A program made the position numbers and the translations under genes. From NCBI GenBank assembly GCA_041389885.1, contig JAWKRB010000006.1, forward strand, positions 248,001 through 312,000: a stretch of 64,000 nt of DNA, written 5' to 3'. Positions 18,765 through 26,499 of the stretch are shown piece after piece. The DNA is from JAWKRB01 sp041389885. Lineage in GTDB: Bacteria > Myxococcota_A > Polyangia > Polyangiales > Ga0077539. Position 1 is the first letter of the stretch. Each line of letters begins with the position of its first letter. The notes under the pieces were generated by a model. That model had not been told where the DNA came from. It searched no databases and saw nothing but the letters and a program-made list of their open reading frames with translations.

Positions 18765-19859
18765 ATGAGGATCCTGTACGGCGTGGTGGGCGAGGGCATG
18801 GGGCACGCGATGCGCTCTCGGGTGGTGCTGGAGCACCTGATCGCGCAGGGCCACGAGATCGAGGTGATGGTCTCGGGGCGCGCGGCCGACTTTCTCCGCA
18901 AGCGCTTCGACGGCGTGCGCAAGATCCACGGCCTGCACATGATCTACGAGGAGAACCGCGTTCGAAAGGGGAGAACGCTCTGGTCCAACGTCGTCGCGGG
19001 GCTCACCGGGGTGCCCGAGAACATCGGCGCGTACTTCGACCTGCTCGGAGAGTTTCGGCCCGAGGTGGTGGTCAGCGACTTCGAGTCGTGGACCTGGCTC
19101 TACGCGAAGAACCACCGGCTGCCGGTGATCTCCGTCGACAACATGCAGATCATCAACCGCTGCGCGCACGAGCCCGAGATCATCGAGGGCGACGAGGTCG
19201 ACTTTCAGATCGCCAAGGCCTTCGTGAAGGCCAAGCTCCCGTGGTGCTCCTGGTACCTCGTGACGACCTTCTTTCGCCCGCCGATTCGCAAGTCACGCAC
19301 GAGCCTGCACCCGCCGATTCTTCGCCCGGAGATCCTCGCGGCGACGCCCACCCGCGGGGAGCACCTGCTGGTCTATCAGACCGCCGAGGGCAACGACGGG
19401 CTCCTCGACGCGCTCCGCGCGACGGGGATGCCCTGCAGGGTCTACGGCATGCGCCGCGGGATCACCGAGGACGTCGTCGAGGGCGCGCTGACGCACCGCC
19501 CCTTCAGCGAGGGCGGGTTCATCGACGACCTGAGCAGCTGCCGCGCGGTCGTCGCGGGGGGAGGCTTCACGCTGATGGGTGAGGCGGTGTTCCTCCACAA
19601 GCCGATGCTGGCCGTCCCCCTCGCGGGGCAGTTCGAGCAGATGATCAACGCGCGGTACCTCCAGCGCGAGGGCTACGGCCGCTGGGCGCGAGACCTCTCC
19701 GACCCCGCGACGCTGAGGGGATTCCTCGACGCCGTCCCCGCGTGCGAGGCGCGGCTCGCGGGCTACCGCCAGGACGGCAACCGCGACCTGCTCGGCGCCC
19801 TCGACGGGCTGCTGGCGAAGGCCGAGGCGGGCGACGAGCTCACCCGCGTCGGCGGCTGA
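18765..19859 (+). CDS. Glycosyltransferase, MJ1255-like / GT-B fold
   Basis: A 364-residue protein from ATG 18765; the frame upstream is antisense to the preceding gene and discarded. The N-terminus MRILYGVVGEGMGHAMRS has the Gly-rich loop and His of GT-B enzymes related to UDP-glucuronosyl/GlcNAc transferases. Also seen are VVVSDFESWTWLYAKNHRLP and, in the donor-binding half, VVAGGGFTLMGEAVFLHKPM followed by QFEQMINARYL. This matches the family often annotated as MJ1255/VC2487 glycosyltransferases. The sugar donor and acceptor are unknown. It is cytoplasmic, with no membrane helices. It diverges from the barrel-like gene and is convergent with the LytTR regulator 7 bp downstream. Confidence 0.82.
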   Translation: MRILYGVVGEGMGHAMRSRVVLEHLIAQGHEIEVMVSGRAADFLRKRFDGVRKIHGLHMIYEENRVRKGRTLWSNVVAGLTGVPENIGAYFDLLGEFRPEVVVSDFESWTWLYAKNHRLPVISVDNMQIINRCAHEPEIIEGDEVDFQIAKAFVKAKLPWCSWYLVTTFFRPPIRKSRTSLHPPILRPEILAATPTRGEHLLVYQTAEGNDGLLDALRATGMPCRVYGMRRGITEDVVEGALTHRPFSEGGFIDDLSSCRAVVAGGGFTLMGEAVFLHKPMLAVPLAGQFEQMINARYLQREGYGRWARDLSDPATLRGFLDAVPACEARLAGYRQDGNRDLLGALDGLLAKAEAGDELTRVGG

Positions 19860-19866
19860 GCGAGCG

Positions 19867-20616
19867 CTACACCTGGAGCATCGCGCGCAGCTTGCGCGAC
19901 GACTGACGCGACACCGCGAGGCGCGCGCCGGCCTGCGTGACCAGCACCGCGCGCCCGCCGGTCATGTCGTCGATGGCGGCGACGTGCTCGAGGTTCACCA
20001 GCAGCGCCCGGTGCGCCCGAAAGAAGCGCGCGGGGTCGAGGCGCGCCTCGAGGGCGGCGAGGGTGTAGTCGGTCGTGTGGCTGCCCCGGCTGGTGTGCAC
20101 CGTGACCAGCTCGTGCTCCACCACGCAGTGCGAGATCTCGCTCACGGGGATCAGCAGCACCCGCCCGCTCACGCCCACGGGGAGCTTGTCGGCGAGGGCG
20201 CGAGGCGTGGCGGAGCGCAGGGGCGCCAAGAGCTCCTCGGCCTGCGCGCGCATGCCCCGAGACTCGGCGCGCTCGACGGCGCGCACGAGGCGGCGCGTGT
20301 CGAAGGGCTTGAGCAGGTAGTCGATGGCGCCCGCGTCGAAGGCGTCGAGGGCGTAGCGGTCGTGCGCCGTGGTGAAGATGACGTAGGGCGCGGGCGAGGG
20401 GATGCGCGCGACGAGCCGGAGCCCGTCGTCGCCCGGCATCTGCACGTCGACGAAGGCCAGGTCGGGCGCGGCGCGCTCGATGAGCGCGAGCCCCGACTCG
20501 GCGTCGTCGGCCTCGCCCACCACCGTCACGCGCCCGGCGAGGGACTCGGCGATCAGCCGATGCAACCTCGCGCGCGCCGGCGCCTCGTCGTCGATGATCA
20601 CCGCCTTCGCGCTCAC
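19867..20616 (-). CDS. LytTR-family response regulator
   Basis: A 249-residue regulator starting at GTG 20616, with AGGAG 6 bp upstream. The receiver domain covers about residues 1-120: acidic pair Asp9/Asp10, phosphoacceptor Asp57 in DLAFVDVQMPG, conserved Thr in IFTTAHD and Lys103 in LLKPFD. The C-terminal DNA-binding LytTR domain spans about 150-247 (ISHCVVEHELVTVHTSRGSH, RFFRAHRALLVNLEHV, LAVSRQSSRKLRAML). It overlaps its histidine kinase by 4 bp (GTGA), so they are one operon. By analogy with AlgR/LytR-like systems it binds direct repeats upstream of target genes. No target is evident in the window. Confidence 0.94.
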   Translation of the reverse strand: MSAKAVIIDDEAPARARLHRLIAESLAGRVTVVGEADDAESGLALIERAAPDLAFVDVQMPGDDGLRLVARIPSPAPYVIFTTAHDRYALDAFDAGAIDYLLKPFDTRRLVRAVERAESRGMRAQAEELLAPLRSATPRALADKLPVGVSGRVLLIPVSEISHCVVEHELVTVHTSRGSHTTDYTLAALEARLDPARFFRAHRALLVNLEHVAAIDDMTGGRAVLVTQAGARLAVSRQSSRKLRAMLQV

Positions 20617-21698
20617 GTCGTGCTCCTGTCTGACCCGCCGAGCGGGCCGTGAATCGTCGCGGCGGTGGCGCCGCGGTCGGTCGCGATCTCGAAGCGCCCG
20701 GCCTCGCCCCAGGCGAGGGCCACGCGGCGCCGCACCAGGTCGACGCCGAGACCGCCCTCGCGGGGGCCGCGGTAGCCGCCGGGCGAGGTCACCGTGAGCA
20801 CGAGCTCGCCGTGCGCGGCCCGCGCCGAGACCCGCACGGGCCCGCGCGCGAGCTCGCCGTGGCGCACGGCGTTCTCGAGCAGCGGCTGCAGCAGCAGCGG
20901 GGGCACGAGCACTCCGCCCAGGGACTCGTCGGCGTCGGTCTCGACGCGCAGCTCGGGGAAGCGCGCCTGCAGCAGCGCGAGGTAGTCGGCGCAGAGGGCG
21001 AGCTCCTCGTCGAGGGGGTGCATCGCGCGGCGGCGCGTGTCGAGCACCGCCCGGAGCAGCGTCGCGAGCCGGCAGATGTTCTCCTCGGCGGCGCGCGCGT
21101 CGGTGGCGCACTGGCTCGCGATGGCGTTGAGCGCGTTGAAGAGAAAGTGGGGGTCGAGGTCGGCGCGGAGCGCGTCGCGCTGCGCCGCGGCGAGGGCGGC
21201 CTCGAGGCGCTCGCGAGACCCCTCGGCGCGGTCGTGCCGCTGCTCGAGCTGGATGTCGCGGGCCAGGCCCCATCCGCCGATGAGAAAGAGCAGCCACGCG
21301 ACGAGGAGCTCGCGGAGGTGCCCGAACACATAGACCCCCGACACCCGCGCCGCGGCCGCCGCGGTGCGGTAGAGCAGCACGAGCACGGCGAATTGCCCGG
21401 TCGCCACCGAGGCCGCGAGGAGCCAGGCGCGGAGCTTGCGCCCGCGGTCGCCGTCGGCCTCCAGGGGCACCAGCGCCCGCCAGGCGAGCGGGCCGATGAG
21501 CAGGGTGTAGAGCGACGAGAACGGGCCGAAGGCCGCGCCCAGCGGGTGCCCGGTGATGCTGTACTCCATCGCGCCGAAGCCCACGCCCAGGAGGAGCGTC
21601 GCGGGCAGGCGCCAGGAGCGCAGCGCCTCGCGCACGGTGTCTTCGACGAGGGGGCCGAGCTCGGAGGAGGCCGCGGGGTCGTCGGGCTCGGTGAGCAC
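20613..21698 (-). CDS. LytS/YehU-type sensor histidine kinase
   Basis: A 361-residue membrane kinase from ATG 21698. Four hydrophobic segments lie in about the first 160 residues. The phosphoacceptor motif LDPHFLFNALNAIASQ is the His-kinase signature of the LytS class. The ATP site follows with PPLLLQPLLENAVRHGE (N box) and GLGVDLVRRRVALAWGE (G box). No large extracellular sensor domain is present, so the stimulus is probably sensed within the membrane helices. Its stop overlaps the start of the LytTR regulator (GTGA), giving a complete two-component pair. A 77-bp gap separates it from the SnoaL-like gene upstream. Confidence 0.92.
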   Translation of the reverse strand: MLTEPDDPAASSELGPLVEDTVREALRSWRLPATLLLGVGFGAMEYSITGHPLGAAFGPFSSLYTLLIGPLAWRALVPLEADGDRGRKLRAWLLAASVATGQFAVLVLLYRTAAAAARVSGVYVFGHLRELLVAWLLFLIGGWGLARDIQLEQRHDRAEGSRERLEAALAAAQRDALRADLDPHFLFNALNAIASQCATDARAAEENICRLATLLRAVLDTRRRAMHPLDEELALCADYLALLQARFPELRVETDADESLGGVLVPPLLLQPLLENAVRHGELARGPVRVSARAAHGELVLTVTSPGGYRGPREGGLGVDLVRRRVALAWGEAGRFEIATDRGATAATIHGPLGGSDRSTT

Positions 21699-21775
21699 GG
21701 GGAGACTCTAATCCCCGCCGCGGCCGCGCGACGAGCGCCCTCGGGCGTCAGCGGCTCGCGGGGCGGGGCGAGCGG

Positions 21776-22201
21776 TCAATTCAGCTGGCTGGGGCGCGGG
21801 CCCTCGTCGGGGGGGAGCAGCTCGTCGGCCACGGGGGACGACTGGTGCAGCACGAGGCGCCACGCGCCGTCTTCGCGCACGAAGGCGTTGGTCGCGACGA
21901 AGACGCCGCGCTGGTTCTCCGAGGGGAGGGTCACGTGCTCCATGCAGATCACGTAGGCGACGTCGCCCAGGAGCGAGACCCTCGGCGACTCGCAGGAGAC
22001 CTCGGGCGAGCTCGGGTTCGCGAGGATCTCCAGCCACGAGCGCATCACGGCGTCTCGACCGACGATCGGACCCCAGCCCGGATGAATGCACGCCACGGGC
22101 GCGGTGCGGGACCACAGCCCGTCCATCGCGCCAAGGTCGCGTCGCTCGAAGGCGAGGTAGAAGCCCTCGTTGGAGCGCAGCACCTCGCCCTCGTCGAGCA
22201 T
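21776..22201 (-). CDS. SnoaL/DUF4440-like NTF2-fold protein
   Basis: A 141-residue protein from ATG 22201. The pattern NEGFYLAFERRDLGAMDGLW, then VACIHPGWGPIVGRDAVMRS, and VFVATNAFVREDGAWRLVLH is characteristic of the calcium/calmodulin-dependent kinase association-like SnoaL/NTF2 fold. Such proteins are small ligand-binding or ketosteroid-isomerase-like enzymes; no substrate can be inferred. The start ATG shares its last base with the first base of the upstream gene's stop codon (TGATG), so translation is coupled to the TRAP-type binding protein. It lacks a signal peptide although its partner is exported. Confidence 0.8.
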   Translation of the reverse strand: MLDEGEVLRSNEGFYLAFERRDLGAMDGLWSRTAPVACIHPGWGPIVGRDAVMRSWLEILANPSSPEVSCESPRVSLLGDVAYVICMEHVTLPSENQRGVFVATNAFVREDGAWRLVLHQSSPVADELLPPDEGPRPSQLN

Positions 22202-23193
22202 CAGCGGGACCGGCCCGCGTTGCGCACCCGGGTCATCCACGCCTCGTCGGAGACGGTGCCGATGAGCCGGCGGCGGGCGCGGTCGAAGAGGCCGTTCCAC
22301 TGGGTGCGCTCGGCGGGGGTGTACTGCACGAGCTGCACCCCGCGGCGGGTGAGCGAGGTGATCGCGTTGCGGTCGTCGCGGTCGACGTTGCGCTGAATGA
22401 GCCCGTTGAACTGCTGGATGACCTCGCGCAGGAGCGTCTGCTGCTCCGCGGGGAGGCCCTGGTAGGCGCGGTTCGAGAGCACGATGCCGCCGACGGAGTA
22501 GCTGTTGGCGCCCTCGGTCATGTGGGTCATGCGCGAAGCCCACTGGAGCGCGACCGCGGCGTAGGGCGGCGCGACGAGCGCGTTGATGCGGTTCGTCTGC
22601 AGCGCGCCGAGCACCTCGGGGAGCGCCAGGGGAACCCCGGTGGCGCCCGCCTCGCGGTAGAACGCCGGGAGGATCACGTCGTCGCGCCAGAGCCAGGGGT
22701 GCGCGCCGGCGAGGTCGCTCGGCGTGCGGATCGGCATGGTCGAGAAGAGCCGGGGCATTCCGCCGACGGCCCAGGAGATCAGCGAGAAGCCGTGAGACGA
22801 GAACTGCTGCTGCACCTCGGTGTCGAGGCTCGCCCTGGCGCGCTCGACCGAGGCCTGGCTGTCGAACATGCCCGGGAGCATGAAGGCCAGCACCGGGCGG
22901 TGGATGTTCCCGAGGCCGATGCCCGTGGCGACCACGCCGTCGAGGCGCCCGGCGCGCACCTTGCGGATCATCTCCGACTCGTCGCCCTGGATGCCGCCCG
23001 CGTAGAAGCGGATCGAGAGCTGCTGGTTCGAGCGGCGCCGGAGCTCGCGGTTCGCAGACTCGAGCCCGCGGATCCAGGTGGAGCCCGCCGGGGCGAGGGT
23101 GCCGATGGAGATCGTTCGCTGCGCCTGCGCCGCGCCGCCGAGCAGCGTGAGGCCAGAGACGAGCGCGAGCAGAGCCTTCGAGGGTGAGCGCAT
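22201..23193 (-). CDS. TRAP-type (DctP-like) periplasmic substrate-binding protein, orphan
   Basis: A 330-residue protein from ATG 23193 with a Sec signal peptide (about residues 1-24, ending AQA). The mature part reads RTISIGTLAPAGSTWIRGLE, RFYAGGIQGDESEMIRKVRAGRLDG (quoted in part), GLGNIHRPVLAFMLPGMF and DLAGAHPWLWRDD. These are features of TRAP DctP-family binding proteins. The membrane subunits DctQ/DctM are absent from the flanks, so either it works with a distant permease or it has another role. It is translationally coupled to the SnoaL-like protein. The divergent promoter region toward the GTPase gene is 137 bp. Confidence 0.82.
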   Translation of the reverse strand: MRSPSKALLALVSGLTLLGGAAQAQRTISIGTLAPAGSTWIRGLESANRELRRRSNQQLSIRFYAGGIQGDESEMIRKVRAGRLDGVVATGIGLGNIHRPVLAFMLPGMFDSQASVERARASLDTEVQQQFSSHGFSLISWAVGGMPRLFSTMPIRTPSDLAGAHPWLWRDDVILPAFYREAGATGVPLALPEVLGALQTNRINALVAPPYAAVALQWASRMTHMTEGANSYSVGGIVLSNRAYQGLPAEQQTLLREVIQQFNGLIQRNVDRDDRNAITSLTRRGVQLVQYTPAERTQWNGLFDRARRRLIGTVSDEAWMTRVRNAGRSR

Positions 23194-23330
23194 GGGACGA
23201 GATCCTTCCTATGATCGTGCCGCGGGCGCAAGGGGCTCGGCCGCGCGTAGGCAGCTGGACGGCCCCGGGGCCCCTCGCATTCATCCCGCGCGTGCGGGCG
23301 GACGGGGTGTCGCGCTACGCTACGCGGCGG

Positions 23331-24596
23331 ATGTCGCCCCCAGAGAACAAGCCCGACGCGGTCGACCCCGACGACGCCGCGCAGAGCCTCGACGAGGTCG
23401 AGGAGCTGCTCAAGCGCATCCCAGGCGCCAAGAGCCTGCTCAAGGAGCTGAAGGAGCTCCGCGCCCTGCTCATCGACCGCCGCGCCCCGCGGGTGGCGTG
23501 CGTGGGCCGTCGCGGCGCGGGGAAGTCCTCGCTCGCGAACGCGCTGCTGGGCGAGGCCGTGCTCGCCGTCGGCCCCGTGGCCGACACCACGACGAAGCCC
23601 GGGTGGGTCGATCTGCGCGTGGCGCAGCGCTCGATGCGGTGGTTCGACACGCCGGGTCTAGGCGTGGGCGACGCCGAGGCGCGACGGCGAGAGGTGGCCC
23701 AGGCGCTTCGCCGCGAGCGCCCCGACGTGCTGATCTTTCTGTGCCGCGCGACGGAGGTCGACGCGGGCATCGACGACGACCTCGACGACCTGATCGAGGT
23801 GCGCCGCGCCACCACCGACGCGCGCGGCGCGCAGGTGCCCCTGGTCGCGGCGGTGACCAAGGTCGACGAGCTCGCGCCGCAGCACCTGCGCGCGCCGCCC
23901 TACGACGCCGACCCCGCCAAGCACGAGAACGTCGACGCCGCGGCCCGGCGGCTGCGAGAGCACCTCGAGCGAAAGGGCCTCGGGCAGGTCAAGGTCGTGC
24001 CCGTCGCGACCTACATGCGCTGGGAGGGCGACGCCCTCGAGGTCGACTGGCGCTGGAACCTCCCGGCCCTCGCCTCGGCGATCTTCTCGAAGCTCCCTGA
24101 GCCCGCGCAGGTCGAGGCCGCCCGCGCGTTCGTCGAGGCGAAGGCGCTGCGTCGGCGCGTCGCCATGCGCTTCGTGGGCACCGCCACCAGCGTCGCGGTG
24201 ATCGTCGGCGCGACGCCGCTGCCCTTCGCGGACGTCACGATCCTGCTGCCGCTGCAGTCGTTCATGCTCACGGCCATCGCCTACTCGTCGGGGCGCCCCG
24301 TCGGCCCGCGCGCGGTGAGCGCCTGGCTCGGCAGCCTCGGGCTCAACGTCGGCGCCGCGCTGGGGATGCGCGAGCTCGTGCGGGCGGTGTTGAAGGTGAT
24401 CCCCGGCGTGGGCGGGGCGCTCTCAGGCGCGGTGGCGGGCACCGGCACCTGGGCCCTCGGCGTCGCCGCGGTGCGCTTCTTCGTCGACGGCCAGACCGCG
24501 GCGCAGTCGCGCCAGGCCTTCGACGAGGCGCTGCGCGAAGGCCCAGACGAAGTCCCTGCGCCGCAGGGAGATCCGCCCGACGAAGGCGGGTCTTGA
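23331..24596 (+). CDS. Era/HSR1-like GTPase with C-terminal DUF697-like membrane domain
   Basis: A 421-residue protein. I use ATG 23331 (MSPPENKPDAVD), since the open region before it lies in the intergenic DNA. The GTPase motifs are G1 GRRGAGKSSLANALLG, the switch region VADTTTKPG, G3 DTPGLG, and G4 TKVDEL. The C-terminal third has hydrophobic stretches (ATSVAVIVGATPLPFADVTI, LLPLQSFMLTAIAYSSG and a Gly-rich region near the end), like the YcjF/DUF697 domain found behind Era-type GTPases. It should be membrane-associated. It overlaps a second GTPase gene by 4 bp, and the two probably act together. Confidence 0.86.
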   Translation: MSPPENKPDAVDPDDAAQSLDEVEELLKRIPGAKSLLKELKELRALLIDRRAPRVACVGRRGAGKSSLANALLGEAVLAVGPVADTTTKPGWVDLRVAQRSMRWFDTPGLGVGDAEARRREVAQALRRERPDVLIFLCRATEVDAGIDDDLDDLIEVRRATTDARGAQVPLVAAVTKVDELAPQHLRAPPYDADPAKHENVDAAARRLREHLERKGLGQVKVVPVATYMRWEGDALEVDWRWNLPALASAIFSKLPEPAQVEAARAFVEAKALRRRVAMRFVGTATSVAVIVGATPLPFADVTILLPLQSFMLTAIAYSSGRPVGPRAVSAWLGSLGLNVGAALGMRELVRAVLKVIPGVGGALSGAVAGTGTWALGVAAVRFFVDGQTAAQSRQAFDEALREGPDEVPAPQGDPPDEGGS

Positions 24597-25564
24597 GCGC
24601 GTGCCGCGAGGGCGTTCTCGGGGCCCTCGACGAGGTCGAGTCTCAGCTGGGCGAGCTGCCTGAGCTCGCGCGGGCGCGGGTCCGAGCGCGGGCGGGCGGC
24701 GCGGCGGCGCTGGCGGTGCTGGGGCGGCGGGGCGTGGGCAAGAGCAGCCTGCTCAACGCCCTCTCGCCCCGGGAGGTCGCGGCGGTGGGGCACGTCGTCG
24801 ACACCACGCGCGCCGCGAGCGCCCACGAGATCGACGGCGTGCGGGGCCTCCTCTGGGTCGACGGGCCGGGCCTCCGCGGCGCCCTCGAGGCGGTCTCGCC
24901 CGAGGCGGCGCTGGCCCCCTGGGACCCCTTCGCGACCCTCGTGGTGGTCGGGGCGACGGAGGTCGAGACGGGCCGCGAGGACCTGCGCCGCGCCGCGGCG
25001 TACCTCCACGCGCGGCCGAAGCGCCTGCGGCGCTGCGTGATCGTCGTGAACCGGGTCGACGAGCTCGACCCCGTCGACGACTACGCGCCGCCCTTTCGAA
25101 GCCCGAGGAAGGGGATCCACATCGCCGAGGCCTGCGCCCGCGCGCGCCGCGCGCTCGCGCGGGAGGGCGTCGACGCGGTCGAGGTGGTGCCGGTGAGCTC
25201 GGTGCTGGTGCGCGAGGGCGACGCGGTGACCTTCGACGGTCGCTGGAACCTCGAGGCGCTGCGCGCGGTGCTCCGCTCGCTGGCCGACGCCGACGCGGCG
25301 GCGCAGGGCGGCAGGGCGTTGGGGCGAGAGCTCGCGTCGATCGCGCTCCGTTACGCGGAGAGCCGGCGCGAGCTCTCGACGACGCCGACGGCGCCCGAGC
25401 GCGCGCTGGTGTGCGCGCTGTTGGGCGAGGAGCCCGCGCCGGGGGCCCTCGCGCGTCGGGTCTTCGGGGAGCGAGGGGCGTGGGTGCGGGCGGTCGCGAG
25501 CGCCGCGCGACGCGCGGGCGTCGACGCGCTCAGGCAGAGGGGCGTTCAGCGGGCGGGCGCGTAG
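24593..25564 (+). CDS. Second Era-like GTPase, paralogue without membrane domain
   Basis: A 323-residue protein that appears to start at TTG 24593, overlapping the previous stop (TTGA). Motifs parallel those of its neighbour: G1 LGRRGVGKSSLLNALS, switch region HVVDTTRAASA, G3 reduced to DGPG, G4 NRVDELDPVDDYAPP. The G3 change from DTPG to DGPG may alter hydrolysis. Residues about 190-220 (VVPVSSVLVREGDAV) align with VVPVATYMRWEGDAL in the first GTPase, so a tandem duplication is likely. The C-terminal DUF697-like part is missing. The last 19 bp overlap the convergent SUMF1-like gene. Function is unknown. Confidence 0.8.
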   Translation: MSACREGVLGALDEVESQLGELPELARARVRARAGGAAALAVLGRRGVGKSSLLNALSPREVAAVGHVVDTTRAASAHEIDGVRGLLWVDGPGLRGALEAVSPEAALAPWDPFATLVVVGATEVETGREDLRRAAAYLHARPKRLRRCVIVVNRVDELDPVDDYAPPFRSPRKGIHIAEACARARRALAREGVDAVEVVPVSSVLVREGDAVTFDGRWNLEALRAVLRSLADADAAAQGGRALGRELASIALRYAESRRELSTTPTAPERALVCALLGEEPAPGALARRVFGERGAWVRAVASAARRAGVDALRQRGVQRAGA

Positions 25565-26445
25565 GCGCAGCGGACGCCGAGGTCGTAGTCGTGAAACGCG
25601 GGGTGCTGCCCCTCGCGAAAGGTCGTGCGCAGACGCTCGGTCTGGTCGTTGTTCCAGCCGCCGCCCCGGGTGACACGGGCCGAACCCTGCTCGGGGCCGA
25701 GGGGGTCTGACGCGCTGCCGGACGGATAGCTTCGCGCGTACCAGTCGGCGGTCCACTCCCAGACGTTGCCGCTCATGTCGAGCACGCCGAAGGGCGAGGC
25801 GCCCTGAGGAAAGCTCCCGACCGGGGAGGGGCCGACCCCGCGGCAGGAGTTTCCGCTCACGGTCCAGTCCGCGCGCTCGCAGTCGCTCGGCGCGTCTCCC
25901 CCCCAGGGAAAGAGCCGCCCGTCGGTGCCGCGCGCGGCGAACTCCCACTCGGCCTCGGTGGGCAGCCGTCCCCCCGCGAAGCGGCAGTAGCGCTCGCTCT
26001 GGTTCCAGTCGATGCTGGTGACGGGGACGTCTTCGGTGGGGCTCTGCGTGGCCGCGCGGGTGCACGCGCCCGCGGCGACGCAGCGGGTGTACTCGCGCGC
26101 CGAGACCTCGAGGCGGTCGATGCAGTAGTCGCTCAGCGACACCTCGTGCGCCGGTCGCTCGTCGGGCGGCGTGGACGGGTCGGCGGCGCCCATGGTGAAG
26201 GTCCCGCCGGGGATGTAGACCGCGCCGTCGGGGCACCGCGAGAGCGCCGCGGCCAGGGGGCCCTGCGCCGCCGGGGCCGCGTCGGCCGAGGGGGGCCCCG
26301 CGTCCTGGTGCGCGCGGATCGCGAGCCACCGGGGCGTGTCGTCGCGGGGCGCGCGGGGGCGCGCGGGGGGCGTCGCGCGAAAGATGCAGTGCGCGAGGGC
26401 GGCGGCTGCGAGGAGGGCGAGGGGAGCGCTGCGCGGCGCGGGCAT
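25546..26445 (-). CDS. SUMF1/formylglycine-generating-enzyme-like lipoprotein
   Basis: A 299-residue protein from ATG 26445. The N-terminus (MPAPRSAPLALLAAAALAHC) ends in a possible lipobox Cys, suggesting an outer-membrane or periplasmic lipoprotein. The rest is the FGE-sulfatase fold: YIPGGTFTMGAADPS, DRLEVSAREYTRCV, VPVTSIDWNQSERYCRFAGG, RLPTEAEWEFAARG, FGVLDMSGNVWEWTADW and VTRGGGWNND. In myxobacteria most such proteins are not sulfatase activators, and no sulfatase gene is adjacent. The role may be structural or an unknown oxidation. Its 3' end overlaps the GTPase gene by 19 bp on the opposite strand. Confidence 0.85.
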   Translation of the reverse strand: MPAPRSAPLALLAAAALAHCIFRATPPARPRAPRDDTPRWLAIRAHQDAGPPSADAAPAAQGPLAAALSRCPDGAVYIPGGTFTMGAADPSTPPDERPAHEVSLSDYCIDRLEVSAREYTRCVAAGACTRAATQSPTEDVPVTSIDWNQSERYCRFAGGRLPTEAEWEFAARGTDGRLFPWGGDAPSDCERADWTVSGNSCRGVGPSPVGSFPQGASPFGVLDMSGNVWEWTADWYARSYPSGSASDPLGPEQGSARVTRGGGWNNDQTERLRTTFREGQHPAFHDYDLGVRCAYAPAR

Positions 26446-26499
26446 GAGCGGCACTCTAACAGCGAGAGCGCCGCGCGCGTACACTCCCCGTCGCGGGGA

